A stretch of DNA of 34,918 nucleotides from Candidatus Moranbacteria bacterium GW2011_GWC2_37_8 (GTDB lineage: Bacteria > Patescibacteriota > Minisyncoccia > Moranbacterales > GWC2-37-73), in the NCBI GenBank assembly GCA_000992165.1, contig LBTS01000012.1, positions 1 through 34,918 on the forward strand. Direction: 5' to 3'. The notes under the pieces were generated by a model. That model had not been told where the DNA came from. It saw nothing but the letters and a program-made list of their open reading frames with translations, and did not search any database. Shown here piece by piece: positions 1-8,200 of the stretch (the stretch's first letter is position 1; every line of letters starts with the position of its first letter). Made by a program: the position numbers and the translations under genes.

Positions 1-118
1 CGAAATCTCTTGATTCTTAGGTATTTATTCCTAAAAACCCTCAAGAACTTCCTAATTATCATTTTAGAAAAAATCCCAATATGTATTGTATCTCCTACTC
101 TCTTTTTGCTGTTTAGGA
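1..118. other. Gene-free left edge
   Basis: No coding region is supported here. A nested imperfect inverted repeat (TCTTGA at 9-14 with TCAAGA at 41-46, and TTAGG/CCTAA inside it) could be the 3' end or terminator of a gene left of the window. From about 95 the sequence matches the leader at 1210 onward (shared block CTCTTTTTGCTGTTT), which marks the beginning of the cassette upstream region. Confidence 0.4.
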
Positions 119-147
119 TTGACTTCTTTTAAATTTTATGCTAAGCT
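119..147 (+). promoter_or_regulatory. Promoter of the first leader-hairpin cassette
   Basis: TTGACT (119-124), a 17-nt spacer, then TAAGCT (142-147). The -10 is weak, but the whole block aligns with the better promoter at 1242-1271, including conserved sequence upstream of the -35 and after the -10. The transcript would start near 154 and carry the hairpin at 181-228. Confidence 0.5.
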
Positions 148-180
148 TTTATGTTAATGTTCATTGAAAAATAAATCACG

Positions 181-228
181 AACTGGCAGTTGAATAATTT
201 AAATTATTTGATTGTTTGGCTGTCAGTT
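181..228 (+). promoter_or_regulatory. Leader RNA hairpin, copy 1
   Basis: An 18-bp stem (181-198 with 211-228) and a 12-nt loop. Thirteen pairs are Watson-Crick and five are G-U. The DNA is therefore not a perfect palindrome, but the RNA helix is unbroken. The related hairpin at 1306-1354 has Watson-Crick pairs at most of the same places. There is no U-tract right after it, so it is not a plain terminator. It lies 50 nt upstream of the start codon of the 278-1081 gene. Confidence 0.65.
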
Positions 229-277
229 TGTGCAAAAATCAACCACCAACTTATTAGTCCAAAGGAGGGATTAAATC

Positions 278-1081
278 ATGTTAACGACATTATGCTCAGT
301 ATGCTTTCAAGATGTTGAAGTGCTGGATTACAATGCGGAAACGGTAGTTCCGAAGAATCACATGAATCATGATATGCAGCACTGCGTTGGCTCTGGATGT
401 GCAGGTCTTACCTGGGAGCAGTTTGAAGTGTTGGCACAGGAGCACTTTGACGAAGACAGTCACAAGCACATGGTGCAGACGGAGAGCATTAATTATGACC
501 TCGAGTGCTACTTCCGTCGTTTCGCAATGTCGCCTGAGCCGATGGCTCTGACGTGGAAACAGGTGCAGCAGCTGAGCATCTACAAGAGGATTCTCCTTCT
601 GGAGCATCTGGTATCGAAGAGGCAGGTTTTTGAAAAACATCTGCCCAATGATTTCGCTGGCTTTGTTGATGGCATCACGAAACTGCTCTCGGGCATAGAT
701 AAGAGAGATTTCTGGTGCGGGGATGAAGATTGCATTTATCCTACGAGAAAAAAGTTAAACAAGGGCGTCATTGAGCGAAACGGAATAAGGGCATTTTTAA
801 CCACACAATCGCATTTCTCTAACGGGGTGAATCCCAGCATGCATTTCGAAGGAAATTTCAACTACTATCCCGAGGAATCTCCTGCTAGGTGCAACACGAG
901 GCCTGAAGATTTTTCCTGCCCGCCTGATGCAGAATTTGAAATAGTGAAAGCGGCTAATGGCGAAATCATCACCCGTATTTTCGTGGACGTAATGCCAGGG
1001 AGTCCCGTGTTGGAATGGATTTTCCCGTCTGCAACAAATGCTTTAGATGAAGTTTACAGGAAATTTATAGCTGGCTTATAA
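278..1081 (+). CDS. Hypothetical protein with N-terminal Cys/His cluster (267 aa)
   Basis: I do not recognise this protein. The start is supported by a strong Shine-Dalgarno sequence (AAAGGAGGG, 261-269) eight bases before the ATG. Residues 6-41 carry C-X2-C, several His, then a Cys/Cys pair spaced by four residues, which resembles a zinc-binding ribbon. The rest is mixed charge, with more Cys near residues 148-153 and no signal peptide or membrane segment, so it is probably cytoplasmic. The gene stands alone in a promoter / leader hairpin / gene / terminator unit. By eye its base composition is more G+C-rich than most neighbours, which may mean horizontal origin. Function unknown. Confidence 0.75.
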   Translation: MLTTLCSVCFQDVEVLDYNAETVVPKNHMNHDMQHCVGSGCAGLTWEQFEVLAQEHFDEDSHKHMVQTESINYDLECYFRRFAMSPEPMALTWKQVQQLSIYKRILLLEHLVSKRQVFEKHLPNDFAGFVDGITKLLSGIDKRDFWCGDEDCIYPTRKKLNKGVIERNGIRAFLTTQSHFSNGVNPSMHFEGNFNYYPEESPARCNTRPEDFSCPPDAEFEIVKAANGEIITRIFVDVMPGSPVLEWIFPSATNALDEVYRKFIAGL

Positions 1082-1116
1082 TAGCCGCTAAAATTTTTTT
1101 TGAAAGAACTGCAATG

Positions 1117-1149
1117 AAACCGCACGCTTGAATAAGGTGCGGTTTTTTC
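1117..1149 (+). terminator. Intrinsic terminator of the 278-1081 gene
   Basis: A 9-bp stem (AAACCGCAC 1117-1125 with GTGCGGTTT 1137-1145), an 11-nt loop and a run of T. Confidence 0.85.
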
Positions 1150-1241
1150 ATACTTAATTCAACATTAAAGTCCGAACTTCATCCAAGGCTCGGAGCTAGT
1201 TAAAAAAGAGGTTTATAGTGGTCTCTTTTTGCTGTTTTGGC

Positions 1242-1271
1242 TTGACAAAAGTTCAGATTTTGTACTAATCT
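1242..1271 (+). promoter_or_regulatory. Promoter of the second leader-hairpin cassette
   Basis: TTGACA (1242-1247) and TAATCT (1266-1271) with an 18-nt spacer. The block aligns with the promoter at 119-147. The gene-free stretch 1082-1396 holds the terminator above, this promoter, the leader hairpin and the Shine-Dalgarno sequence of the next gene. Confidence 0.55.
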
Positions 1272-1305
1272 TCATTATCATTGTTGTTTGAAAAAATGAA
1301 TCATG

Positions 1306-1354
1306 AACTGGCAGTTTAACAATTAAAATTATTTTGATTATTCAACTGCCAGTT
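1306..1354 (+). promoter_or_regulatory. Leader RNA hairpin, copy 2
   Basis: A stem of more than 20 bp around a tiny AT loop: 1306-1316 pairs perfectly with 1344-1354, then continues with two mismatches to about 1328/1332. It is homologous to the hairpin at 181-228 and followed by the same TTTGTG. It sits between promoter and start codon. Confidence 0.65.
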
Positions 1355-1368
1355 TGTGGGGGAGTATT

Positions 1369-1428
1369 ATGCGACATTTAACCAAGGGAGAACAGAATGA
1401 ATACACAAATTGTAAAGAGGGGATTTAA
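1369..1428 (+). CDS. Possible 19-codon leader peptide overlapping the next gene
   Basis: ATG at 1369 follows a G-rich Shine-Dalgarno-like GGGGGAG (1357-1363) directly downstream of the leader hairpin. It ends at TAA 1426-1428, overlapping the start (1397) of the next gene in another frame. The peptide would be MRHLTKGEQNEYTNCKEGI. This could be a translation-coupling or attenuator leader peptide, or chance. The first cassette has no equivalent, which weakens the case. Confidence 0.25.
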   Translation: MRHLTKGEQNEYTNCKEGI

Positions 1429-1642
1429 AGAAGAACTACAAGATGTTTTCATTGCAAACTTAGCTGAAGGACAAAATGAACATAGCCCTGCTGCCGTTTC
1501 TCACTTCGTTGGGAGCGATGAAGTCACCATTCGCAGCACTAATCAAAGAAGCTATGGGTCGATTCCGATTAATGGAAGGGAAAGCCTAAAGCTTCTGCGC
1601 GACGCCATGATTGAAATCTGCAGGATGGAAGGCATCGAGTAG
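1397..1642 (+). CDS. Hypothetical protein (81 aa)
   Basis: Not recognised. The ATG has AAGGGAG (1384-1390) six bases upstream. The protein is small and soluble with no Cys, signal peptide or membrane segment. A predicted C-terminal helix (about residues 60-80, charged/hydrophobic alternation) follows a central beta-like stretch. It lies alone in a cassette whose promoter and leader hairpin resemble those of the 278 gene, although the two proteins are unrelated. That points to a shared regulatory module rather than gene duplication. Confidence 0.65.
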   Translation: MNTQIVKRGFKEELQDVFIANLAEGQNEHSPAAVSHFVGSDEVTIRSTNQRSYGSIPINGRESLKLLRDAMIEICRMEGIE

Positions 1643-1679
1643 TATTTACAAGGTGATATTTAGCATTTTCATGCAGTAG

Positions 1680-1709
1680 CGCACGACCTTCGGGTACGTG
1701 CGTTTTTTT
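1680..1709 (+). terminator. Intrinsic terminator with UUCG loop
   Basis: CGCACG pairs with CGTGCG, with an inner ACC/GGT helix closed by a TTCG tetraloop and a one-base bulge (1696), followed by seven T. Confidence 0.9.
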
Positions 1710-1795
1710 ATATCTAATTCAAATTTAGTGTAGCTGCCGGCAAATCTACCTCCTATTGTATGTAATTTAAAGAACATAGATGAGTAATAATAAAT

Positions 1796-2284
1796 ATGGA
1801 TAATGACAAGCAAATAAGAAAATATTTATTGTGGATATTGGATGGGGGAGATGCTCACATGAATTTTGATAGTATTCTAAAGGATTTTCCCATGAATCAA
1901 ATTAACGTTGTTTTCCCGGGAAGTACTTATTCATTTTGGGGCGCGCTAGAGCATGTGCGAAGAACGCAAGAAGATATTATTGATTTTATTGAAAATCCTA
2001 AATATAAAGAGCGAAAGTGGCCAGAAGATTATTGGCCACGAAAAGAAATTCTGGCATCTGCTTCGGATTGGAATAAGACCATAAAGAAATATAAACAAGA
2101 CTTAGAAATACTTAAAAAGATTATCACAAATCCACAAACAAATTTATATGAAAAAATTCCGCACGGCAGTGGCCAGACTGTTTTTCGTGAAATCCTTTTA
2201 ATTGTTGATCACACCTCATACCAACTTGGTGAGCTAGCCACCATGCGAAGAGTTTTTGGCCATTGGGATATCACGCATGAATAA
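1796..2284 (+). CDS. DinB-like four-helix-bundle protein (162 aa)
   Basis: The length and pattern fit the DinB/YfiT superfamily, small metal-binding four-helix bundles that include thiol-dependent transferases and hydrolases. The first metal-ligand position is visible as L-E-H53-V-R-R. The second region is D-H139-T-S-Y-Q143-L-G-E-L; family members usually have a third His where Q143 stands, so metal binding may be altered or lost. No signal peptide. No convincing Shine-Dalgarno precedes the ATG. The gene is followed after 51 bp by a VOC gene on the same strand, and both may share a transcript. Substrate unknown. Confidence 0.7.
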   Translation: MDNDKQIRKYLLWILDGGDAHMNFDSILKDFPMNQINVVFPGSTYSFWGALEHVRRTQEDIIDFIENPKYKERKWPEDYWPRKEILASASDWNKTIKKYKQDLEILKKIITNPQTNLYEKIPHGSGQTVFREILLIVDHTSYQLGELATMRRVFGHWDITHE

Positions 2285-2335
2285 ATTGAGAAATCTTGTA
2301 AAACACGCAGGATTTCATGAAGCAGAATAAAAATT

Positions 2336-2773
2336 ATGAAAATCAAAAGAATAGACCACGTGGGAATTGTCGTAAATAACCTTTCTGCGGCGAAAGAATT
2401 TTTTATTGACCTTGGACTTGAATTGCAAGGCGAAGCTCGACTAGAAGGAGAATGGCTTGATAAAATAGTTGGTCTTAATAATGTCAAAACAGAAATTGTG
2501 ATGTTTCAATCGCCAGATGGTCATCTAAATCTGGAATTAGCCAAATTTGTTGCGCCCGCAGATGAAAGCGAAGTCGAGCGTCCACTAGCAAATACCTTGG
2601 GTATCCGCCATATTGCATTTGTTGTCGAAGATATTGAAGCTGTTGTTGCCAAATTGAAAAAGAAAGGTGTGGAATTTTTTAGTGAGATACAAACATATGA
2701 AGACAGCTACAAACTTTGTTATCTTCGTGGACCGGAGGGTATTATTTTAGAGTTAGCGGAAGAAATTAAATAA
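2336..2773 (+). CDS. VOC-fold protein, glyoxalase / methylmalonyl-CoA epimerase-like (145 aa)
   Basis: Two beta-alpha-beta-beta-beta modules: residues 1-70 (starting K-R-I-D-H8-V-G-I-V-V) and 86-145 (starting G-I-R-H92-I-A-F-V-V). The classical VOC metal site is intact: H8 and E67 in the first half, H92 and E139 (I-I-L-E-L) in the second. Length and layout are closest to methylmalonyl-CoA epimerase-like or lactoylglutathione lyase-like single-chain members. No mutase or acyl-CoA genes are nearby, so the specific reaction cannot be assigned. It is probably a cytoplasmic metalloenzyme, co-oriented with the DinB-like gene. Confidence 0.8.
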   Translation: MKIKRIDHVGIVVNNLSAAKEFFIDLGLELQGEARLEGEWLDKIVGLNNVKTEIVMFQSPDGHLNLELAKFVAPADESEVERPLANTLGIRHIAFVVEDIEAVVAKLKKKGVEFFSEIQTYEDSYKLCYLRGPEGIILELAEEIK

Positions 2774-2833
2774 AATAGATATTGAAAATGGAGCGGAATT
2801 GTGGCGGCTTTAATTTATCCAATTTGAATAAAG

Positions 2834-2862
2834 TTGACAAATTATTAAAAATATTGTATGCT
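2834..2862 (+). promoter_or_regulatory. Sigma70-type promoter of the ATP-grasp gene
   Basis: TTGACA (2834-2839), 17-nt spacer, TATGCT (2857-2862). Transcription would begin near 2869, leaving a leader of about 75 nt or more. Confidence 0.75.
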
Positions 2863-2944
2863 TAATATCTTGTGAAATGAGGGACTCTTTTGCAATATCG
2901 CATTCAAAAAACTTTATCTAGATTAACATGAACCTTTTAACTAT

Positions 2945-3940
2945 TTGGCAGTATTGGGAATAGCACATGGTTTCTTAAGTCTTGAAATATTTATGAAAAA
3001 AAATCCTCTTATTATCAAAAACGCTGTCTTGAATATGGGTGGCACTATTGAAGAATTTATTCCTGAGCGAGGATGTTTCTATATTAATGTGTTAGGAAAG
3101 TGTATTCTATTGGAGCGAAAAATTTCCATCACGCGGCAATCATTTGTGAGTGGTCAATTGACCAGATGCAAAGATATTACCAATGAGCTCTTGCGCATCA
3201 ATGGTTTGCCGACGCCTGAAACGAGATGTTTTTATAAAAAAAGTTATTTAGCAGCAGATGTGGAAAAGAAGCTTGCTGAGCTTCATTTTCCAATCATTTT
3301 GAAAGATGCTCAAGGCTCAAATAGTCGTGGAATTTTTCCATTGATTGGGAATATCAAGGACGCCATGATTGTGCTTGAAGAGGAATTGCCGCATTATCGC
3401 AGTATGATTGCACAGGAAATGGTGTTCGGAAAAGAGTATAGGATATTAATCTTGGATGAAAAGGTTATCGGAGCGCTTGAAATGATTCCGCCGTATGCTG
3501 TTGGGGATGGCGTTTCCACTATCCGTAACATTATTGAAAAAAAACAGTCTTCAACGGAAAAAAGAACTGAATTCGATGAAAAACTAGAACAGATTTTGCA
3601 AGAACAAAATTTCACGTTGGAAAGTATCATGTCTAAAAATGAAATTGCATATATTAAAAAAAGTTCATGTCTGGCTGAGGGTGGAGAAACTCGCGATGTG
3701 ACTGATAGTGTGCACTCAGATATTGAAAAAACTTGCGTTGCTGCTTCCAAGGTTGTTGGAAAATATTTAGTTGGCATTGATGTGATGTGCGAAGATATTT
3801 CTTTGGATCCTAAAAAGCAGACGTTTAATATCATCGAAATAAATGGCAAGCCTGATTTATATATCCACTACAATCCCTCCCATGGTCAAACTAGAAATGT
3901 AGTGGAAGACATTGTTAAATTCATGGTCAAGGTTTCTTAA
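2945..3940 (+). CDS. ATP-grasp ligase, cyanophycin-synthetase / GshAB-like (up to 331 aa)
   Basis: ATP-grasp enzymes join a carboxylate to an amine or thiol through an acyl-phosphate. The fold is visible as I-L-K-D-A-Q-G-S-N-S-R-G (about 117-128, phosphate-binding loop), a central A-Q-E-M-V-F-G-K-E-Y-R-I-L-I strand pair (about 159-172), P-P-Y-A-V-G-D-G-V-S-T-I (about 182-193) typical of cyanophycin synthetase and bifunctional glutathione synthetase, and the metal/ATP end I-I-E-I-N-G-K-P-D (about 299-307). The TTG at 2945 keeps an N-terminal L-G-I-A-H-G-F segment that looks like family sequence. The ATG at 2993 is the alternative, and neither has a clear Shine-Dalgarno. Substrates unknown. No Mur-ligase domain follows, so this is not a full cyanophycin synthetase. 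Confidence 0.75.
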   Translation: MAVLGIAHGFLSLEIFMKKNPLIIKNAVLNMGGTIEEFIPERGCFYINVLGKCILLERKISITRQSFVSGQLTRCKDITNELLRINGLPTPETRCFYKKSYLAADVEKKLAELHFPIILKDAQGSNSRGIFPLIGNIKDAMIVLEEELPHYRSMIAQEMVFGKEYRILILDEKVIGALEMIPPYAVGDGVSTIRNIIEKKQSSTEKRTEFDEKLEQILQEQNFTLESIMSKNEIAYIKKSSCLAEGGETRDVTDSVHSDIEKTCVAASKVVGKYLVGIDVMCEDISLDPKKQTFNIIEINGKPDLYIHYNPSHGQTRNVVEDIVKFMVKVS

Positions 3941-4000
3941 AAAATCTGACTTAGACTAAATAAAAACCATCAAAAAAAATTTTTAATCAAGTAATCAAAT

Positions 4001-4082
4001 AAATAGGTATTAACCCCGGGACTTGATGTTAATACGCCCGCCCGCTTCGATACGCGAAGCATTTCGGGCAGGCGCTCGGAAA
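4001..4082 (-). repeat. Mosaic palindromic repeat, copy R1 (reverse orientation, partial)
   Basis: On the minus strand it reads as the start block (CCGAGCGCCTGCCCG, CTTCGCG, CGAAGCGGGCGGG) joined directly to the end block (CCCGGGGTTAATACCTATTT) of the repeat family found at 5106, 9928, 12054 and 21513. The middle hairpins are missing. It fills the gap between the ATP-grasp and permease genes and ends 8 bp before the permease start codon. It is much richer in G+C than its surroundings. Confidence 0.85.
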
Positions 4083-4090
4083 TAAAAAGA

Positions 4091-5056
4091 ATGAATATTT
4101 TCTATCCGATTCAAATATTGGCTGATTGGCTGACTTACTCAGCGTTTCAAATTATTCCGGAAACACTGCTGGCCAGTGCAGTTAATTTTTTTATCTTCGA
4201 TACAATTAAAATTATTTTGCTTTTGCTTGTGATCATTTTCTCAGTTTCAATTATCCGTTCATTTTTACCTCCCGAAAAAATTAGAAACATTCTTTCGCAT
4301 GAGAAAAAATATGTTGGAAATTTCCTAGCTTCACTTTTGGGAATTATCACGCCATTTTGTTCTTGCAGTGCGGTGCCATTATTCCTAGGATTTGTGCAGG
4401 CTGGCGTTCCTCTTGGCACCACTTTTTCTTTCTTGGTGGCTTCTCCAATGATTAATGAAGTCGCGTTAGTGTTACTACTGGGAATGTTTGGATGGAAAAT
4501 TGCACTGCTCTACATCGTTAGCGGGCTCTTGATTGCGATATTCGCTGGAATGGTTATCGAAAAAATGGACGTGAGAAGCTTAGTGGAGGAATTCGCACTT
4601 AATGGAAACGGAAAAAATCTTAATCTTCCCGAATTAAATTGGAAAGAAAGAATAGAATATGCAAAAACATATACTCTGGATATTGTGAAGAAGGTCTGGA
4701 TCTACGTTGTGATTGGAGTTGGTTTGGGCGCATGGATTCACGGATATGTCCCAGCTGATTTTTTAGCTCAGTATGCAGGAAGCGGTAGATGGTATGCTGT
4801 TCCGCTTGCAGTTTTGATTGGTGTCCCGCTTTATTCTAATGCTGCCGGGGTGATTCCACTTGTGGGAGCACTTACAGAAAAAGGTGTAGCCATGGGAACA
4901 GCGCTGGCTTTTATGATGGCTGTGACAGCACTGTCGCTCCCTGAATTTATGATTTTAAAGAAGGTAATGAAGACAAGACTCATACTACTTTTTGCGGGTA
5001 TCGTTGGAATGGGAATAATTTTTACGGGATATTTGTTTAATATAATTTTAAAGTAA
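4091..5056 (+). CDS. DUF318-type membrane permease (321 aa)
   Basis: A polytopic membrane protein with about eight hydrophobic helices in two homologous halves and a cytoplasmic linker near residues 155-195. The first half holds I-T-P-F-C90-S-C92-S-A-V-P-L, the hallmark of the DUF318/SO_0444 permease family, which has been linked to metal or oxyanion efflux. The second half has G-V-P-L-Y-S-N-A-A-G and L-S-L-P-E-F. The two cysteines at 90 and 92 are the natural candidates for a metal or thiol site. There is no clear Shine-Dalgarno, and the start lies immediately after repeat R1. A strong terminator follows. Specific substrate unknown. Confidence 0.85.
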   Translation: MNIFYPIQILADWLTYSAFQIIPETLLASAVNFFIFDTIKIILLLLVIIFSVSIIRSFLPPEKIRNILSHEKKYVGNFLASLLGIITPFCSCSAVPLFLGFVQAGVPLGTTFSFLVASPMINEVALVLLLGMFGWKIALLYIVSGLLIAIFAGMVIEKMDVRSLVEEFALNGNGKNLNLPELNWKERIEYAKTYTLDIVKKVWIYVVIGVGLGAWIHGYVPADFLAQYAGSGRWYAVPLAVLIGVPLYSNAAGVIPLVGALTEKGVAMGTALAFMMAVTALSLPEFMILKKVMKTRLILLFAGIVGMGIIFTGYLFNIILK

Positions 5057-5075
5057 TGTTTTTCATGTATTTAAT

Positions 5076-5105
5076 AAAAAGCTACCAGAATTGGTAGCTT
5101 TTTAT
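5076..5105 (+). terminator. Intrinsic terminator of the permease gene
   Basis: A perfect 12-bp stem (5076-5087 with 5092-5103), GAAT loop and T-run. The A-run before the stem means it could also act for minus-strand transcription. Confidence 0.9.
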
Positions 5106-5254
5106 TTATTGTCGAGCGAGTGAAGACATCAAAGAGGTCTGATACCTCGCGGCTTGGCACAGTCGTTCGCGAAAGATATGTCTTGCCGCGGAAACCCAAA
5201 GGGTTCGGGGCTTGCCTACCGGTAGGCAAGCTTGCCCGGGGTTAATACCTATTT
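5106..5254 (+). repeat. Mosaic palindromic repeat, copy R2 (with two insertions)
   Basis: It lies between the convergent permease and RND genes and overlaps the RND stop codon. It follows R3 (9928-10073) through GACATCAAAGAGGT, ATACCTCGCGGCTTG, CCGCGGAAACCC, GGGTTCGGGGCTTGCC and CGGGGTTAATACCTATTTA. Compared with R3 it carries a 29-nt insertion (5157-5185, bounded by repeated CTTG) and a 20-nt insertion (5217-5236, bounded by repeated CTTGCC). Each block is a small hairpin. Confidence 0.9.
5211..5230. repeat. Nested 20-bp perfect palindrome
   Basis: CTTGCCTACCGGTAGGCAAG is self-complementary over all 20 bases. It interrupts the CTTGCC block of repeat R2 and duplicates it. A related 20-mer interrupts repeat R4 at 12165-12184. 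Confidence 0.8.
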
Positions 5255-8200
5255 ATTTTTTCCTATCGTATTTCCATTTTTCTCCTTCAAATGTTTGATA
5301 AAGTAACGGAAAGATTACGAGTGTCAAAATGGTGGACGCTGAAAGGCCAAAGATAATAGCCCAAGCTAAGCCCTCCCAGACAGGATCGGTGATTATTGTA
5401 AGTGAGCCTAGGATGGCGGTAAGTGACGTCAGGAGGATAGGCAACAATCGAACGCGACCAGCCTCCATGAGCGCATCAGTAAGTTCCATGCCGTGCTCTT
5501 TGAGTTCATCTAAGTATGCAAGATAAATGATGGCATTTTTTACAACGATTCCGGCTAATGCAATAACTCCAATCATCGATGTTGCATTAAAGTAAGTCCC
5601 TTTTGTAGCTCCCAATATTGCAAATCCAACAAGTACTCCAATCATAGCTAGTGGAATAGTTGCCATGATAAGAAGGGGCACAACAACTGAACGTAATTGA
5701 ATGACGAGCACAAAATATATCAGTAAAAGAGCTACAGCCATAGCTGTTCCAAGGTCGCGGAAAATCTCAAGTGTCAGTTTCCATTCGCCATCAATGCGGA
5801 TTTCCGCGCTTTGTCCGGCTGCATTTTCGTAAGTGACTCCTAGCGGAGACCAAGAGGTAATGTGACCTGTATTGTCAGAAAGATGATAGCTGAGAAGTTT
5901 TGGAAAAAGATCCAGCACTGCATACATGACGCTTCGATTTCCCATTTCTCCGCTCACATAAATGACCTTCTGGCGAGAGTCGGTGGCAATTTCACTTTGT
6001 TGGGCAAGAGGTTGCTCAAGTAGTAATTCAGATATGGGGACAGTCTGTCCAGTTGAGCTTTTCACGGTAAGTCGCGAAAGATCATTCGTGCTTTGGCGAT
6101 CTTGAGATTCCATGCGAACTCTGACAAATTGCTGTTCTGCTTGGCGTTCTCCGAAATTTGGAGTTGCGGAATAGCGGGCAACATTAATGCCAGATAGAGC
6201 ACCATGAAGAGTTTCAATGATTGCAGCAGGAGATATCCCAAGTCTGCCAGCTTTTTCAATATCAACTGCATATTGTTTTTCGTATGAGCGTTGCGAAGTA
6301 GTGGTTTTAAGATCGACAATTCCAGGTATACCGCTTGAAATTTTTTCCAAATCTTGTGCTGTCGCTGTCAGTAGTTCCTGATCATCGCCCTGAACTTTTA
6401 GAAAAAAAGTAGAACGTACTGGAGGTCCTGGTGGATCCTCAACAACTGTTATTTTTGCGTCGCCTTCACTTATTAGAACTTCTTGATTTAAAGTGTTGCG
6501 TAGGCGCTGCGCTATTTGTTCTGATGTTTCTTTACGCTCCTTGTGTGGAGTGAGATTTATTTTCAGTGTTGCCTGATTTTCTCCTGAGCGCATGAAACTT
6601 CCCTTGAAAAGACCATTGAAATCAGATATTGGTGCAGCTCCTATAAAGCTTTCAATACTGGTAATCTCTGGAGAATTCAGGGCGGAATTTTCAAGCCTAG
6701 AAGAAACCTCTTTGGTTTTGATATATGAGGCTGAGCTTGGCAGGTCTAAATAAATGTAGAATTGCTCCTTATCGGCTTTTGGCAACATGCGAAATTGTAC
6801 AATCTTAAGCAAAGGCAGTAGTAGGGAAAGAAAAAGCAGGACTCCTGCTGAAGCAAGAACAATATTTTTCTTACGTTTGTTTCTGGTCAAGACGCCGATT
6901 AATTTTGCATAGGAATCTTCAACGCGGTGGATTGATTTTACGAAAATATTTTCATGCTCCTCAATCTTATGCGAAGAAAAAATTCCGGTAAGTGCAGGAT
7001 TTATTGTGAAAGCTATGAAAAGCGATACAAGTAATGTTATGGATACGAAAAAGGGAATAGGACTCATGTATGGCCCCATCATGCCACTTACGAATGCCAT
7101 TGGAATAAATGCTAGCAAAATAGTTATAGTGGACATGAACACTCCCATTCCGACCTCATCAACCGCCTCTATGATTAAAGTCGATTTGTGTTTACCCGGG
7201 TTATTCTTGATGGTGCGGTGTACATTTTCAATAATGACGATAGCGTCATCCACTAAAAGTCCCAGTGCTAAGATAAGCGCAAAAAGTGTAATGCGGTTTA
7301 CTGTTTGCCCTGCCAGCAATCCTATTCCAAAAGATGTGAGCAGGGTAAGAGGGATTGAAATTGCGACAATCAAGGAATTCCGCAGGCCCAAAAAAGCCAT
7401 AAGAATAATAACTACAATCAAGATGGATAAGATAAGATGTTTCGTGAGTGTGGAAATTTCTTCATGGGCAGTTTCTCCATCATCTCGCATGACTGATAAA
7501 TTTACGGAAGAAAATTTATTCCGTTTTTGAATCTCAGTAAGTTTTTCGCGGACTGAACTTGTCACACTGCTGATGTTGGCACCTTTTATTTTAGCAATCG
7601 TTACATAGGCTGCATCTTTCGAGTCAGAATCCCTTTGGGCAAGATGAACATTGCTGGTTATTTCTCCAGGACCTTCGGTTATTTTTGCTACATCTGCTAG
7701 TTTCACGGGTTTGTCCTGGTCTGAAATGATAACAATATTTGCCGCATCATTGGCGGATGAAATGCTACCATTAATTCTTAGGACGCCTGTGTCGCTGCCA
7801 TTTTTAAGTGGCTCATTCGTATAAATGCCGTTCGTACTTTTTAAAATTCCAATCACATCAGAAATGGTCAGATGATAGTAAGATATTTTTTCGCTATCAA
7901 GCTCGACTTGCAGATTGTTATTCATTCCTCCGGTTACCTCAACTTTTGATGTGCCGCTGACAAGCTTAAGTTCGTCTGACAGATCGAAAGCTAGAGCTCT
8001 AAGAGCCTGCGGTGAATAATTGTCAGATGTTAGTGCTATGCTGATTATTGGGACATCATCCGGATCCATGGTGACTAATGAGGCATCACTCGCACCAATT
8101 GGTTTTTGATACTCATTATCTCGCAGTTTTTGAGAAAGTGAAATTTTTGCATCTTCGGCTGGGGTGCCCACTTTAAATTGCACCATGACAACGCTTTGCC

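Noticed and set aside
7006-7530. 174-aa open frame antisense to the RND pump
   Set aside because: Shadow of a highly conserved transporter region, with no ribosome-binding site or recognisable domain.
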